Shown here: positions 1-9,952 of the stretch, one piece after another
Layout: each line of letters opens with the position of its first letter
How positions within the stretch are numbered: the stretch's first letter is position 1
NCBI GenBank assembly: GCA_942491885.1
Contig: CALOCQ010000002.1
Span: forward strand, 1,302,001 to 1,366,000
DNA: 64,000 nucleotides
From: CALBPI01 sp942491885
Lineage (GTDB): Bacteria; Pseudomonadota; Gammaproteobacteria; Steroidobacterales; Woeseiaceae
Reading direction: 5' to 3'
Notes under the pieces: generated by a model
Databases searched by the model: none
What the model was told of the DNA's origin: nothing
The model's input: the letters and a program-made list of their open reading frames with translations, nothing else
Program-made: the position numbers and the translations under genes

Positions 1-733
1 TGCGACTGGTCATCGTACGTGACATGACAATGCCGACCTCGAACAACAGATAAACGGGTATCGCCAGTAGTGTCTGGCTGATGATGTCGGGCGGCGTCAG
101 GAACATGCCGACAACGAAGCACCCCAGGAACACATACGGGCGGATCTTGACCAGTTTGTCCGGCGTGGTCAGCCCGGCCCAACATAACAACACCGTTGCG
201 ACGGGTACTTCAAACGCGAGCCCGAAGGCCAGAAACAGCGTCAGCACGAAATCCAGATAGGCCGAGATATCGGTCATCATCGGTACGTTTTCCGGCGACA
301 TCTTGCTGAAGAACGCGAACATCAGCGGGAAAACCACGTAATACGCGAACAGGATGCCGGCGTAGAACAGCATTACGCTGCTCGCGAGTAACGGCATCGC
401 AAAGCGCTTTTCCTTGCGATACAGCCCGGGTGCGACGAACGCCCATGCCTGATATAGCACTACGGGCATCGCGATGAACAGCGCGACAAAGAATGCGAGT
501 TTGAACGGGGTCAGCAGTGGTGAGGCTACCTGGGTCGCGATCATCGTGTTGCCGGCCGGCAGTGCGTCGGTCAGCGGCTTGGATACCACCGTGAATAGCT
601 TCTGTGCGAACGGAATCAGCCCTATAAACACCACAATGACGGAGCCGAACGCCTTCAGCAGCCTCGTACGCAGCTCAAGCAGGTGCGATAGGAGGCTCGC
701 TTCTTCGAGCTTCTCTTCGGCCGCGACGCTCAT
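1..733 (-). CDS. tatC: Sec-independent protein translocase TatC (3' end cut by window edge)
   Basis: TatC is the multi-spanning inner-membrane core of the twin-arginine translocase and recognises RR signal peptides together with TatB. About 244 residues are visible, starting MSVAAEEKLEEASLLSHLLE, which has the acidic N-terminus and the LLSHLLELRTRLL segment typical of the family, followed by hydrophobic stretches consistent with six membrane helices. The gene runs off the left edge, so only the extreme C-terminus is missing (family length is about 250). Its ATG overlaps the tatB stop codon (ATGA), so the two are translationally coupled. Transcription order is tatA-tatB-tatC. Confidence 0.97.
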   Translation of the reverse strand, partial: MSVAAEEKLEEASLLSHLLELRTRLLKAFGSVIVVFIGLIPFAQKLFTVVSKPLTDALPAGNTMIATQVASPLLTPFKLAFFVALFIAMPVVLYQAWAFVAPGLYRKEKRFAMPLLASSVMLFYAGILFAYYVVFPLMFAFFSKMSPENVPMMTDISAYLDFVLTLFLAFGLAFEVPVATVLLCWAGLTTPDKLVKIRPYVFLGCFVVGMFLTPPDIISQTLLAIPVYLLFEVGIVMSRTMTSR

Positions 734-1227
734 GTCGCGCTTTTGGCTTGCTTGGCGGTTGGGTGTTTGTCGGCTGCTGCGGTTGCCTGGTTTTCAGGTG
801 GCGTCTCCGCTGCGGATGGCGCGTCGCCTGGCTTGTCGTTATCGCCGTCGCCTTGGGTAACGATGTCTGTATCTGGCTGATCGCCCGGCGCCACTAACGC
901 TGCGCTGGCGGAAGCCGCAGGTAATGCTTTTGATTGTGTTGCCGTATCCGTGCCCGAAGATTCAATATCATCGCCGATCTTGCGGATATCGTCTTCTATT
1001 CCGTCCAGACCGAGCTCTTTCTTGAGATCGACGCGTTTCGGCAGAGAGTCGCGGATCTGCTTCATTTCCAGCTCGTCTTCGAGCTGCACCTGGAAGTTGC
1101 GGCTCATTCGTCGGGCATAGCCCACAAAATGGCCGATCTTTTTCGCTACCTGCGCCATACGCTCCGGCCCCAGAACCAGCAGGCCGATGACGAACAACAG
1201 CAGGAATTCCGGAAGACTGGCGTCCAT
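730..1227 (-). CDS. tatB: Sec-independent protein translocase TatB
   Basis: TatB partners TatC in the signal-peptide receptor complex of the twin-arginine pathway. The 165-residue product has the expected N-terminal single membrane helix (residues about 4-22, LPEFLLLFVIGLLVLGPERM, with the conserved LGPERM-like motif), an amphipathic charged helix up to about residue 80 and a low-complexity Ala/Pro/Asp tail that is variable in the family. It lies 27 bp downstream of tatA and overlaps tatC by 4 bp. The ATG at 1227 is the only start that preserves the membrane helix. Confidence 0.96.
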   Translation of the reverse strand: MDASLPEFLLLFVIGLLVLGPERMAQVAKKIGHFVGYARRMSRNFQVQLEDELEMKQIRDSLPKRVDLKKELGLDGIEDDIRKIGDDIESSGTDTATQSKALPAASASAALVAPGDQPDTDIVTQGDGDNDKPGDAPSAAETPPENQATAAADKHPTAKQAKSAT

Positions 1228-1254
1228 GGTCTAGAGCCGCGCCGACGCGCTGCG

Positions 1255-1494
1255 TCAGGACTTGCCGGTCTTGGTTTTTTCTTTGCCCGGCGTGGACTCG
1301 AAGGTTGCGTCCTCACCGTCAACGATCTTCTGCGGCTCGTCCGCCTGCTTCTCGCCGTCACCAACGGCCGATTTAAAGCCTTTGATCGCCGAGCCAAGAT
1401 CCGCGCCGATATTCTTGAAACGCTTGGTGCCGAAAATCGCCAGCACAATCGCCAGGACAATTAGGAGTTGCCAAATACTGATGCCACTTAACAC
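1255..1494 (-). CDS. tatA: Sec-independent protein translocase TatA
   Basis: TatA forms the translocation assembly of the twin-arginine pathway. The 79-residue protein has the family plan: short periplasmic N-terminus, membrane helix (SIWQLLIVLAIVLAIFG), the FGTKR hinge, an amphipathic helix (NIGADLGSAIKGFKSA) and a charged tail. The start is a GTG at 1494; a GAGG ribosome-binding sequence sits about 8 nt upstream, and no in-frame ATG would retain the membrane helix. It is the first gene of tatABC, following dtd on the same strand after 124 bp. Confidence 0.96.
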   Translation of the reverse strand: MLSGISIWQLLIVLAIVLAIFGTKRFKNIGADLGSAIKGFKSAVGDGEKQADEPQKIVDGEDATFESTPGKEKTKTGKS

Positions 1495-1618
1495 TGTTCA
1501 ATACCTCGTTGGGGCGCTAGGAGCGCCGCTTAACGTAATGATACGCGAACTACTCCGCGCGCGAGACCCTCAGCCCCTGACAATTACAAGAAATGTGAGC
1601 CAGGTAGTAAAAAGCTGG

Positions 1619-2059
1619 CTAACGCGTTGATAGCCAGAACGTTACGGGGCCGCTGTTTACCAGTTCGACCTGCATATTGGCGCCGAATTCCCCGGTTTCA
1701 ACAATAATCCCGGCTTGACGCAGCGCGTCACAGCAGCGCTCGAACAGCCGCTGACCGACCTCCGGTGTCGCCGCATGCCCGAAACTGGGCCGTCGTCCGC
1801 GGCGCGTATCTGCTGCCAATGTGAACTGCGGTACCGCAAGAATGCTGCCACCACACTCCTTGATGCTGAGGTTCATCTTGCCCGCGTCGTCTTCAAATAC
1901 GCGGTAATTGGCGATCCGCTCGGCAAGTTGGTCAGCGTCGCCGTCTTCGTCCTCGCGCACAACACCCATCAACACCATCAGGCCGTGCCCGATTTCGCCG
2001 ATGCGCTTGCCGTCGATATCGACGCTGGCCCGACTTACGCGTTGCAGCAATCCGATCAT
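1619..2059 (-). CDS. dtd: D-aminoacyl-tRNA deacylase (Dtd)
   Basis: Dtd hydrolyses D-aminoacyl-tRNAs (and Gly-tRNA-Ala) in the cytoplasm, acting as a chiral proofreading enzyme. The 146-residue product is full length and colinear with E. coli Dtd (MIxLxQRVxRASV at the start, NSGPVT at residues 135-140 carrying the cross-subunit Gly-cisPro). The first signature, normally SQFTL, reads PQFTL at residues 77-81, so Ser77 is replaced by proline; see findings. It is transcribed toward tatA and may share its transcript. Identity is certain; any specificity change is inference. Confidence 0.96.
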   Translation of the reverse strand: MIGLLQRVSRASVDIDGKRIGEIGHGLMVLMGVVREDEDGDADQLAERIANYRVFEDDAGKMNLSIKECGGSILAVPQFTLAADTRRGRRPSFGHAATPEVGQRLFERCCDALRQAGIIVETGEFGANMQVELVNSGPVTFWLSTR

Positions 2060-2216
2060 TTCATTCCTAATTCATTTTCTTGCTAACGTCGGAATCCTGA
2101 CACTTTTGAACGTCTGCGGAAAGTCGCGCGGGTATCCGCGGTCACTGCGGCAACTGCAGCCGGCTTCGGCCTGTGAAATAATGCCGCGCACTGATGCATT
2201 GCTTGTGGGGAAGATT

Positions 2217-3320
2217 ATGCGCCGACGTAAATTTGTAACAGGGCTTGCGACTGGCGCGGCGGCTGCCGGTCTCGCGGCTTGCGGTGGCAAAGCGGAACAA
2301 ACCGCCACGGCGTCGCCCGGGCAACAGCAGACATTCAGCTGGAAAATGGTCACCACATGGCCGCCAAACTTTCCTGGTCTCGGCACGGGCGCGACGAACC
2401 TGGCGCGCAATATCGAGGCAGCGTCCGGCGGGCGAATAAAGATCCGCGTCTACGCCGCCGGCGAACTGGTGCCGGCGTTCGAAGTATTCGATGCCGTCTC
2501 TCAAGGTACCGCCGATATCTTCCATGGCGGCGCTTACTACTGGAAATCCAAGATCGAAGCGGCGCAATTTGTCGCGACCATGCCGTTTGGATTGAGTGCC
2601 GCCGAGATCAACGGCTGGATGTATTACGGCGATGGTTTGAAATTGTGGCGCAAGCTCTATGAGCCGTTCGGGCTGGTGCCGTTTCTGGCCGGTAACACCG
2701 GTGCGCAGATGGGCGGCTGGTTCAACAAAAAGATTAATTCGATTGAGGATTTCAAAGGGCTGAAGATGCGTATTCCCGGGCTGGGCGGCGAAGTTTTCCG
2801 GCGCGCGGGTGGCACGCCGGTGACAATGCCCGGTGGCGAAATTTTCACCGCGTTGCAGACCGGTAACATCGATGCGACGGAGTGGGTTGGACCGTACAAC
2901 GATGTCGCGTTTGGTTTCCCGCGCGTTGCCAAATACTACTACTACCCCGGCTGGCAGGAGCCGGGCCCGATGCTGGAGGCGACCATCAACGCTGATGCAT
3001 GGGCCGCTTTGCCCGAAGACCTGCAGGAAATCGTGCGCGTGTGTTGCCAGGCTGTGAATTGCGACATGCTGGCGGAATACACCTGGCGTAACGCCGAGTC
3101 GTTTTACAACCTGCAACAAGACCCGGACGTTGAAGTGCTGCGTTTTCCCGATGATGTGCTGCGCGAGCTGCGTCGCCATACCGACGAGGCGGTCGCCGAT
3201 ATCATTGCCGACAATGACGATGCGCGTGAGATCTATGAGTCGCTTGACCGGTTCCGCAAGTTCTCGATCCCGTTTCAGCAAACCACAGAGGGCAGCATGC
3301 TGGAGACGCGCGAGCTCTAG
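2217..3320 (+). CDS. TRAP transporter solute-binding lipoprotein (DctP/TakP-like)
   Basis: Periplasmic substrate-binding component of a TRAP transporter, of the mannitol/chloroaromatic (TakP-like) subgroup, whose known members bind 2-oxo acids and related organic anions. The ATG at 2217 gives 367 residues beginning MRRRKFVTGLATGAAAAGLA, a twin-arginine signal followed by a lipobox (LAAC, Cys22), so the protein is probably Tat-exported and lipid-anchored. Mature features include the conserved Arg in GLKMRIPGLGGE and the ATEWVGP segment typical of the subgroup. An upstream ATG at 2181 would add 12 residues and spoil the signal peptide. Matching dctQM genes are 7-9 kb away on the other strand. 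The true ligand cannot be read from sequence. Confidence 0.9.
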   Translation: MRRRKFVTGLATGAAAAGLAACGGKAEQTATASPGQQQTFSWKMVTTWPPNFPGLGTGATNLARNIEAASGGRIKIRVYAAGELVPAFEVFDAVSQGTADIFHGGAYYWKSKIEAAQFVATMPFGLSAAEINGWMYYGDGLKLWRKLYEPFGLVPFLAGNTGAQMGGWFNKKINSIEDFKGLKMRIPGLGGEVFRRAGGTPVTMPGGEIFTALQTGNIDATEWVGPYNDVAFGFPRVAKYYYYPGWQEPGPMLEATINADAWAALPEDLQEIVRVCCQAVNCDMLAEYTWRNAESFYNLQQDPDVEVLRFPDDVLRELRRHTDEAVADIIADNDDAREIYESLDRFRKFSIPFQQTTEGSMLETREL

Positions 3321-3706
3321 TGCGGTTTGGCGTCGTGAGCGTGCGCGCGTAGTTGCTCGATCGTCACCACCAACAATGCGGTTTCTTCGGTCGCAGTAAG
3401 ATCAACACCCGGTGCCACGCCGGCCTCGTATGCTTCGCGCCATCGTGTCGCACACAGGCACCAGCGGTCACCGGCGACTAGTCCCGGGAAGTCGAAATGT
3501 GGCATCGGCGTGATCAGGTCGTTGCCGCGTTGTTTGCTGTATTGCAGGAACTCATCCGTCACCACCGCGCAGATAACGTGGCGACCCATGTCCTGGCTGT
3601 CGGTGCGGCAGTGGCCGTCGCGAAAAAAACCTGTGCTGTTTGCCGTGCAGCAAGGCCGCAACGGCTCGCCGAGTACATTGCGTGCGGCAACGCGTGGTTC
3701 GCTCAT
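3317..3706 (-). CDS. DUF2237 family protein
   Basis: Conserved small cytoplasmic protein of unknown function (129 residues). It shows the family signature almost intact: NVLGEPLRPCC near residue 10, GFFRDGHCRT, GRHVICAVVTDEFL, FPGLVAGDRWCLCA and a C-terminal LRAHA. Several invariant cysteines (CC, C in DGHC, CLC) suggest metal binding, but no function is established. The stop codon overlaps the stop of the convergent dctP-like gene within the palindrome CTAG. A GGAG ribosome-binding site precedes the ATG at 3706. It follows alkB on the same strand after 28 bp, so the pair may be co-transcribed. Confidence 0.92.
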   Translation of the reverse strand: MSEPRVAARNVLGEPLRPCCTANSTGFFRDGHCRTDSQDMGRHVICAVVTDEFLQYSKQRGNDLITPMPHFDFPGLVAGDRWCLCATRWREAYEAGVAPGVDLTATEETALLVVTIEQLRAHAHDAKPH

Positions 3707-3734
3707 AAGGGACTCCTCTGATTTATTGTGCGGT

Positions 3735-4367
3735 TCAGCCCGCGTTGCGAAACGTCAGGCTGATTCGATAGGGTAGCGCATCACTGCTGGCTGGTTTTAT
3801 CGGCTTCACACCATGAAACGACATCCGCGCAGGCCCGCCCATGACCAGCACGTCGCCGTCGTAAACGGGGAATGTGATCGGCGTGCCGCCGCGGGTATCG
3901 CCGTAGACCTGGAACTCCGCAGGTAGCCCCGTTGATATTGTTACCACCGGCTGCGAAAAATCGCGCTCGTTCTTGTCCTGATGCGACGTCAGCCGGTTAC
4001 CGGGCGCGTAGCGGTTGATCAGGCAGGCATCAGGCTGATAGTCGGCAAAGCCCGCTTTGGCGGCGGCGGCCTGCGCGGTCTGTCGCCAACTAACCGGCAT
4101 CGCCGGCCACGGCTTGCCGCTCACCGGGTCGGAGGCCTGATAACGGTAGCCACGTTGGTCGGATACCCAGCCCAGCGCGCCGCAGTTAGTGACCGCTACC
4201 GAAATAGGCTTGCCGCCCGGTGTCTTCATGTTGCGAAACGGCGCTTGCGCCGTGAGCGTGTCGAGCTCTCTCAGTAACGCTGTCGTATCGGCGAAACCCG
4301 TCAGCAAAACCAGCCCGTCGGCGATCTGATCAATGTCCGGGCGTTGTTGCTGGAAGAGGTCGTCCAT
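3735..4367 (-). CDS. alkB: DNA oxidative demethylase AlkB
   Basis: Fe(II)/2-oxoglutarate dioxygenase that removes 1-methyladenine and 3-methylcytosine lesions from DNA and RNA. The 210-residue protein aligns along its length with E. coli AlkB: TPGG near residue 50, TNCGALGW, KPWPAMP, PDACLINRYAPG, the metal triad in HQDKNERD plus FHGVKPI, and the 2-oxoglutarate-binding arginines near the end (RISLTFR). No Ada-type gene is adjacent, so control by the adaptive response is not evident here. It is divergent from the broken hydrolase gene at 4421. Confidence 0.95.
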   Translation of the reverse strand: MDDLFQQQRPDIDQIADGLVLLTGFADTTALLRELDTLTAQAPFRNMKTPGGKPISVAVTNCGALGWVSDQRGYRYQASDPVSGKPWPAMPVSWRQTAQAAAAKAGFADYQPDACLINRYAPGNRLTSHQDKNERDFSQPVVTISTGLPAEFQVYGDTRGGTPITFPVYDGDVLVMGGPARMSFHGVKPIKPASSDALPYRISLTFRNAG

Positions 4368-4420
4368 GGTTGCGATCAGTGCGGTGCCAATTGATTAGCG
4401 ATTATCGTACAGTTTCGAGC

Positions 4421-5431
4421 ATGTATTGTGTCGCTGACAGCGCTTCGATTGCCCCTCGGTGGACTTTTCCGCCGGGCTGGTGGCGCCGGTTTTTCGCACT
4501 TATCACCTGTCTGGCCGTGCTCGCGCTGACGCCCGGTTGCGCGCGCCTGGGCGGAAATTTGATTGTAGCGCCGCACAATGGGAATACTCCACGCGGTATC
4601 CAGTCGATCGGTGAGGCGGGCTGGGCGCAGGCAACCGGCAGTGTGTTCATCAGGCTTGGCGAAAATCAGGCTATCGCCGCGAACACATTCCTGCCCGGCC
4701 AATATATTTTCGAATGGATAGTCGACCAGCCAGCGGGAGACGGGCCGCATCATTCATCCAGAGGATTGCGACCCGGTACAATAAAGCCGTTGCACGGCTC
4801 TGAGCCGTCACAGCATTGAGACCTCGTGGTTACCGCTGCGGTTCGCACTGCAGGCGATGGACTTGCCTGGTCCCGGCGAATCTCCGGCCGAGTCAATCAG
4901 CTATGGTATCAACGAGGCACCGGTGATAGACGCATTGCAACAGGCGCTCGAAGCGGGGACGGACACGGGGGCCGGGGGGGGCGCACCGCCGCGCTGCATG
5001 ACGGCGGGATCGTCGTGGCTGTCCCAGACGGTGATACCTATCGTGACGAACGTTGGTTTGCCGGGGACCGCGCGACAGAAAGCAGTCTGCGCTACGCAGC
5101 GCGGCGTGGCGGTTTTGTCTGGGAGCAGGCGTCTGTGGCGCCGTTACTGTCCGGCTACGCGACGCCGACGCTGTTGCTGCACAGCGCCGAAGACCAGATG
5201 GTACCGCTATCCCAGAGTGAGGTGCTGAAAGCACAGGCGCCGACGGTCATCGAATTGCAGGTCGATGATGACGGTGGCGGCCACATGCAGTTCCCTCTGC
5301 GGGTCTGGGAGCGCTGCGCCGACATCTGCCATGGCTCGACGCGCGGTGGCGGCGCCCGCGCCGGAATCGGGGGATACATCTGGCGGATGGCGCCGGCGGA
5401 CGATCCCGAGCCATTAATGACGACGGACTGA
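4421..5431 (+). pseudogene. Broken alpha/beta-hydrolase lipoprotein gene (multiple frameshifts)
   Basis: Three pieces of one alpha/beta hydrolase are spread over two reading frames. Piece 1 (from 4421) has a signal sequence with lipobox LTPGC and the segment NLIVAPHNGNTP, like known hydrolase lipoproteins; it stops at 4819. Piece 2, about 4785-4970 in another frame, contains MDLPGPGES, equivalent to the DLRGHGxS strand of the fold, and YGINEAPVIDAL. Piece 3, about 4985-5431 in the first frame, contains PTLLLHSAEDQMVP (acid residue) and GGGHM (catalytic His). The nucleophile elbow GxSxG should fall beside a run of eight Gs (4974-4981) and is not readable. Either a decayed gene or assembly indels. 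Confidence 0.65.
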
Positions 5432-5561
5432 CTGCTGCGCCGGCGTTCTGCAATACTGGAATATAGGCAAAACCCGGACACTGGGTGGCCGGCGGGAATA
5501 GCGCTATGACAGACTACGCGGTGATGACGAGTTGAAATAGAATCACACCGCTCATGAACAA

Positions 5562-6049
5562 ATGAGAAAATTCGTCAAAATTCTGCATTCGGTAATCCGG
5601 CGCTGGGCTTTGGCGGCGGCATCGCGGCCTACATTTTCGTACTGCTGGCCGCGCCAGAAATTACCGACATCGCGCAACATCTGGCGTTGCGTGGCAGCCT
5701 CGCGTTCGTCGCCAAGTGGCTTGTGTTGCCGTCGATGATTCTCGTTATCGTGACCGGACTGGTGTCGATGATCGTCCACCATCCGTTCATGAACGCGCCC
5801 TGGGTTTGGGCGAAAGCCGTTTCCGGCTTACTGATTTTCGAGGCCACGCTGGCCAGTCTCGATGCGCCCGCGCAAGCTGCCAAGCGTGCCGCTATCCGCG
5901 CCGCCAATGGGGAGCTCACGCCGGCGGAACTCGCGCCGCTGATCCGCGACGAATGGACAGCTTGGTGGATACTGCTGGGACTGGCGGTATTGAATGTAAT
6001 TCTGGGGGTCTGGCGACCACGATTCGGAATTCGCCGCAGCGACGACTAA
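5562..6049 (+). pseudogene. DUF2269-like membrane protein gene with a frameshift near its start
   Basis: The ATG at 5562 encodes MRKFVKILHS, the usual N-terminus of this small membrane-protein family, but then the frame breaks near 5588-5594 and the remaining protein (NPALGFGGGIAAYIFVLL onward, to GVWRPRFGIRRSDD at the end) continues in the next frame to 6049. The downstream part has about four hydrophobic helices and the family segments HLALRGSLAFVAKW, FEATLASLDAPAQ and EWTAWWILLGL. The first in-frame ATG after the break is at 5687, which would lose the first helix. One indel therefore separates start and body; sequencing error and true decay are both possible. Function of the family is unknown. 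Confidence 0.7.
6014..6048 (+). repeat. 35-nt direct repeat, copy A (end of DUF2269-like gene)
   Basis: This segment, which encodes the last residues of the DUF2269-like protein, recurs in the same orientation at 6490-6524 with 4 mismatches in 35. The copies flank the DUF1622 gene. Confidence 0.75.
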
Positions 6050-6086
6050 GCCAACGCAAGTCTATTCGCGGGCCTTCCTTACAACG

Positions 6087-6440
6087 CTAAACCGATTCCT
6101 GTTTCGCGGGCTGCCAGGGCCAACGACCCTCAACTTCGAGGTGCAGGGTCACGCTGAGAAAAGACCGGATCAGAATAATCAGCCCAAGAATCGCCACATT
6201 CTCCAGCGTGTCGGCGACAACGACGGTTCGCACAATATCGCCGGCAATCAGGAACTCAAGGCCCAGAATGATCGAGCGCCCCAATTGGCGCCGGTAGGTC
6301 TCATAGGCCAGGCCATCGGCCAGTTTTCGAAACGTGGTGGCGAACACCACTGACGAGACAGATGATCCGACAACGATGACCAACACGCCTACCGCCTCGA
6401 TGGCGTATCCGGCGACAGATATGGCATCTACAAATTGCAT
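6087..6440 (-). CDS. DUF1622 family membrane protein
   Basis: Conserved inner-membrane protein of unknown function, 117 residues, with three hydrophobic helices (about 11-35, 55-78, 80-100). The motif YRRQLGRSIILGLEFLIAGDIVRT in the middle is characteristic of DUF1622, and LGLIILIRSFLSVTLHLE ends the third helix. A strong GGAGGAG ribosome-binding site precedes the ATG at 6440. The gene sits between two copies of a 35-nt direct repeat. No operon partner is obvious; the lipoprotein gene upstream ends 82 bp away. Confidence 0.9.
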   Translation of the reverse strand: MQFVDAISVAGYAIEAVGVLVIVVGSSVSSVVFATTFRKLADGLAYETYRRQLGRSIILGLEFLIAGDIVRTVVVADTLENVAILGLIILIRSFLSVTLHLEVEGRWPWQPAKQESV

Positions 6441-6489
6441 AATTTCACTCCTCCGTGACCTGGGCTATATGACTCCGGAGACGCAGCCG

Positions 6490-6524
6490 CGGCCGCGATT
6501 CGGAAATCGCCGCAGCGCCGACTA
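6490..6524 (+). repeat. 35-nt direct repeat, copy B
   Basis: Second copy of the repeat at 6014-6048, 88 percent identical over 35 nt; in the same frame it reads PRFGNRRSAD followed by a stop, mirroring the PRFGIRRSDD end of the DUF2269-like protein. It lies just beyond the 3' end of the lipoprotein gene. Confidence 0.75.
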
Positions 6525-6905
6525 GCACTCACGAAAAGCGTCGTGTAAGACTCTCTGAGCCAACAATAGCCGTTGTTGGTAGGGGCTGAAACTATCCCAT
6601 TGCGCCTGATCGGCTCCGCCGTTTTCGTAGGGCTCCGAGTCAACGTCTAAAGTGCTCGGATCGCCAGCCTCTGCGGCTCGTCGCGCCACAGCCCTAAAAA
6701 TACATTCGCGTTTGCGATCAGATAGTCGCGAGTCGATCTTGTCCGGGATATTGATTTTGAGCTCCTCCAACGTCAACGGGCCGGTGGCGTTTTTGTCGAC
6801 GACAAAATAAGGCGGCTCTTCGGATCCGTTCGTTGCTATTGGTGCAACATCCTCCGTACAACCGCTGGCTAGAAACAGAGCGGCGAGAAGATACGACATA
6901 CGCAT
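6522..6905 (-). CDS. Small predicted lipoprotein, unknown function
   Basis: I do not recognise a family. Starting at the ATG at 6905 (GGAG ribosome-binding site 7 nt upstream) the product is 127 residues: MRMSYLLAALFLASGC is a signal peptide with lipobox ASGC, followed by an acidic linker and a globular part with two cysteines (KRECIF and the terminal REC) that could form a disulfide in the periplasm. A longer start at 6965 would overlap the fusion gene upstream and bury the signal peptide, so I reject it. It is 37 bp downstream of the kinase/M23/aminotransferase fusion and could be the last gene of that operon. Confidence 0.75.
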   Translation of the reverse strand: MRMSYLLAALFLASGCTEDVAPIATNGSEEPPYFVVDKNATGPLTLEELKINIPDKIDSRLSDRKRECIFRAVARRAAEAGDPSTLDVDSEPYENGGADQAQWDSFSPYQQRLLLAQRVLHDAFREC

Positions 6906-6942
6906 ATTTTTCTCCGGGTTAACGAGTAGCACTTTACGCTGC

Positions 6943-9936
<2,994 letters not shown>

Positions 9937-9952
9937 TTTCGATCCCCTTCAG

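Noticed and set aside
1908..2216. Extension of the TRAP binding protein upstream to 1908
   Set aside because: It overlaps dtd, has no family similarity and would bury the Tat signal peptide; the ATG at 2217 is preferred.
2142..3281. A 379-codon frame antisense to the TRAP binding protein
   Set aside because: Composition and lack of any recognisable motif mark it as a shadow; the plus-strand gene has a signal peptide and conserved domains.
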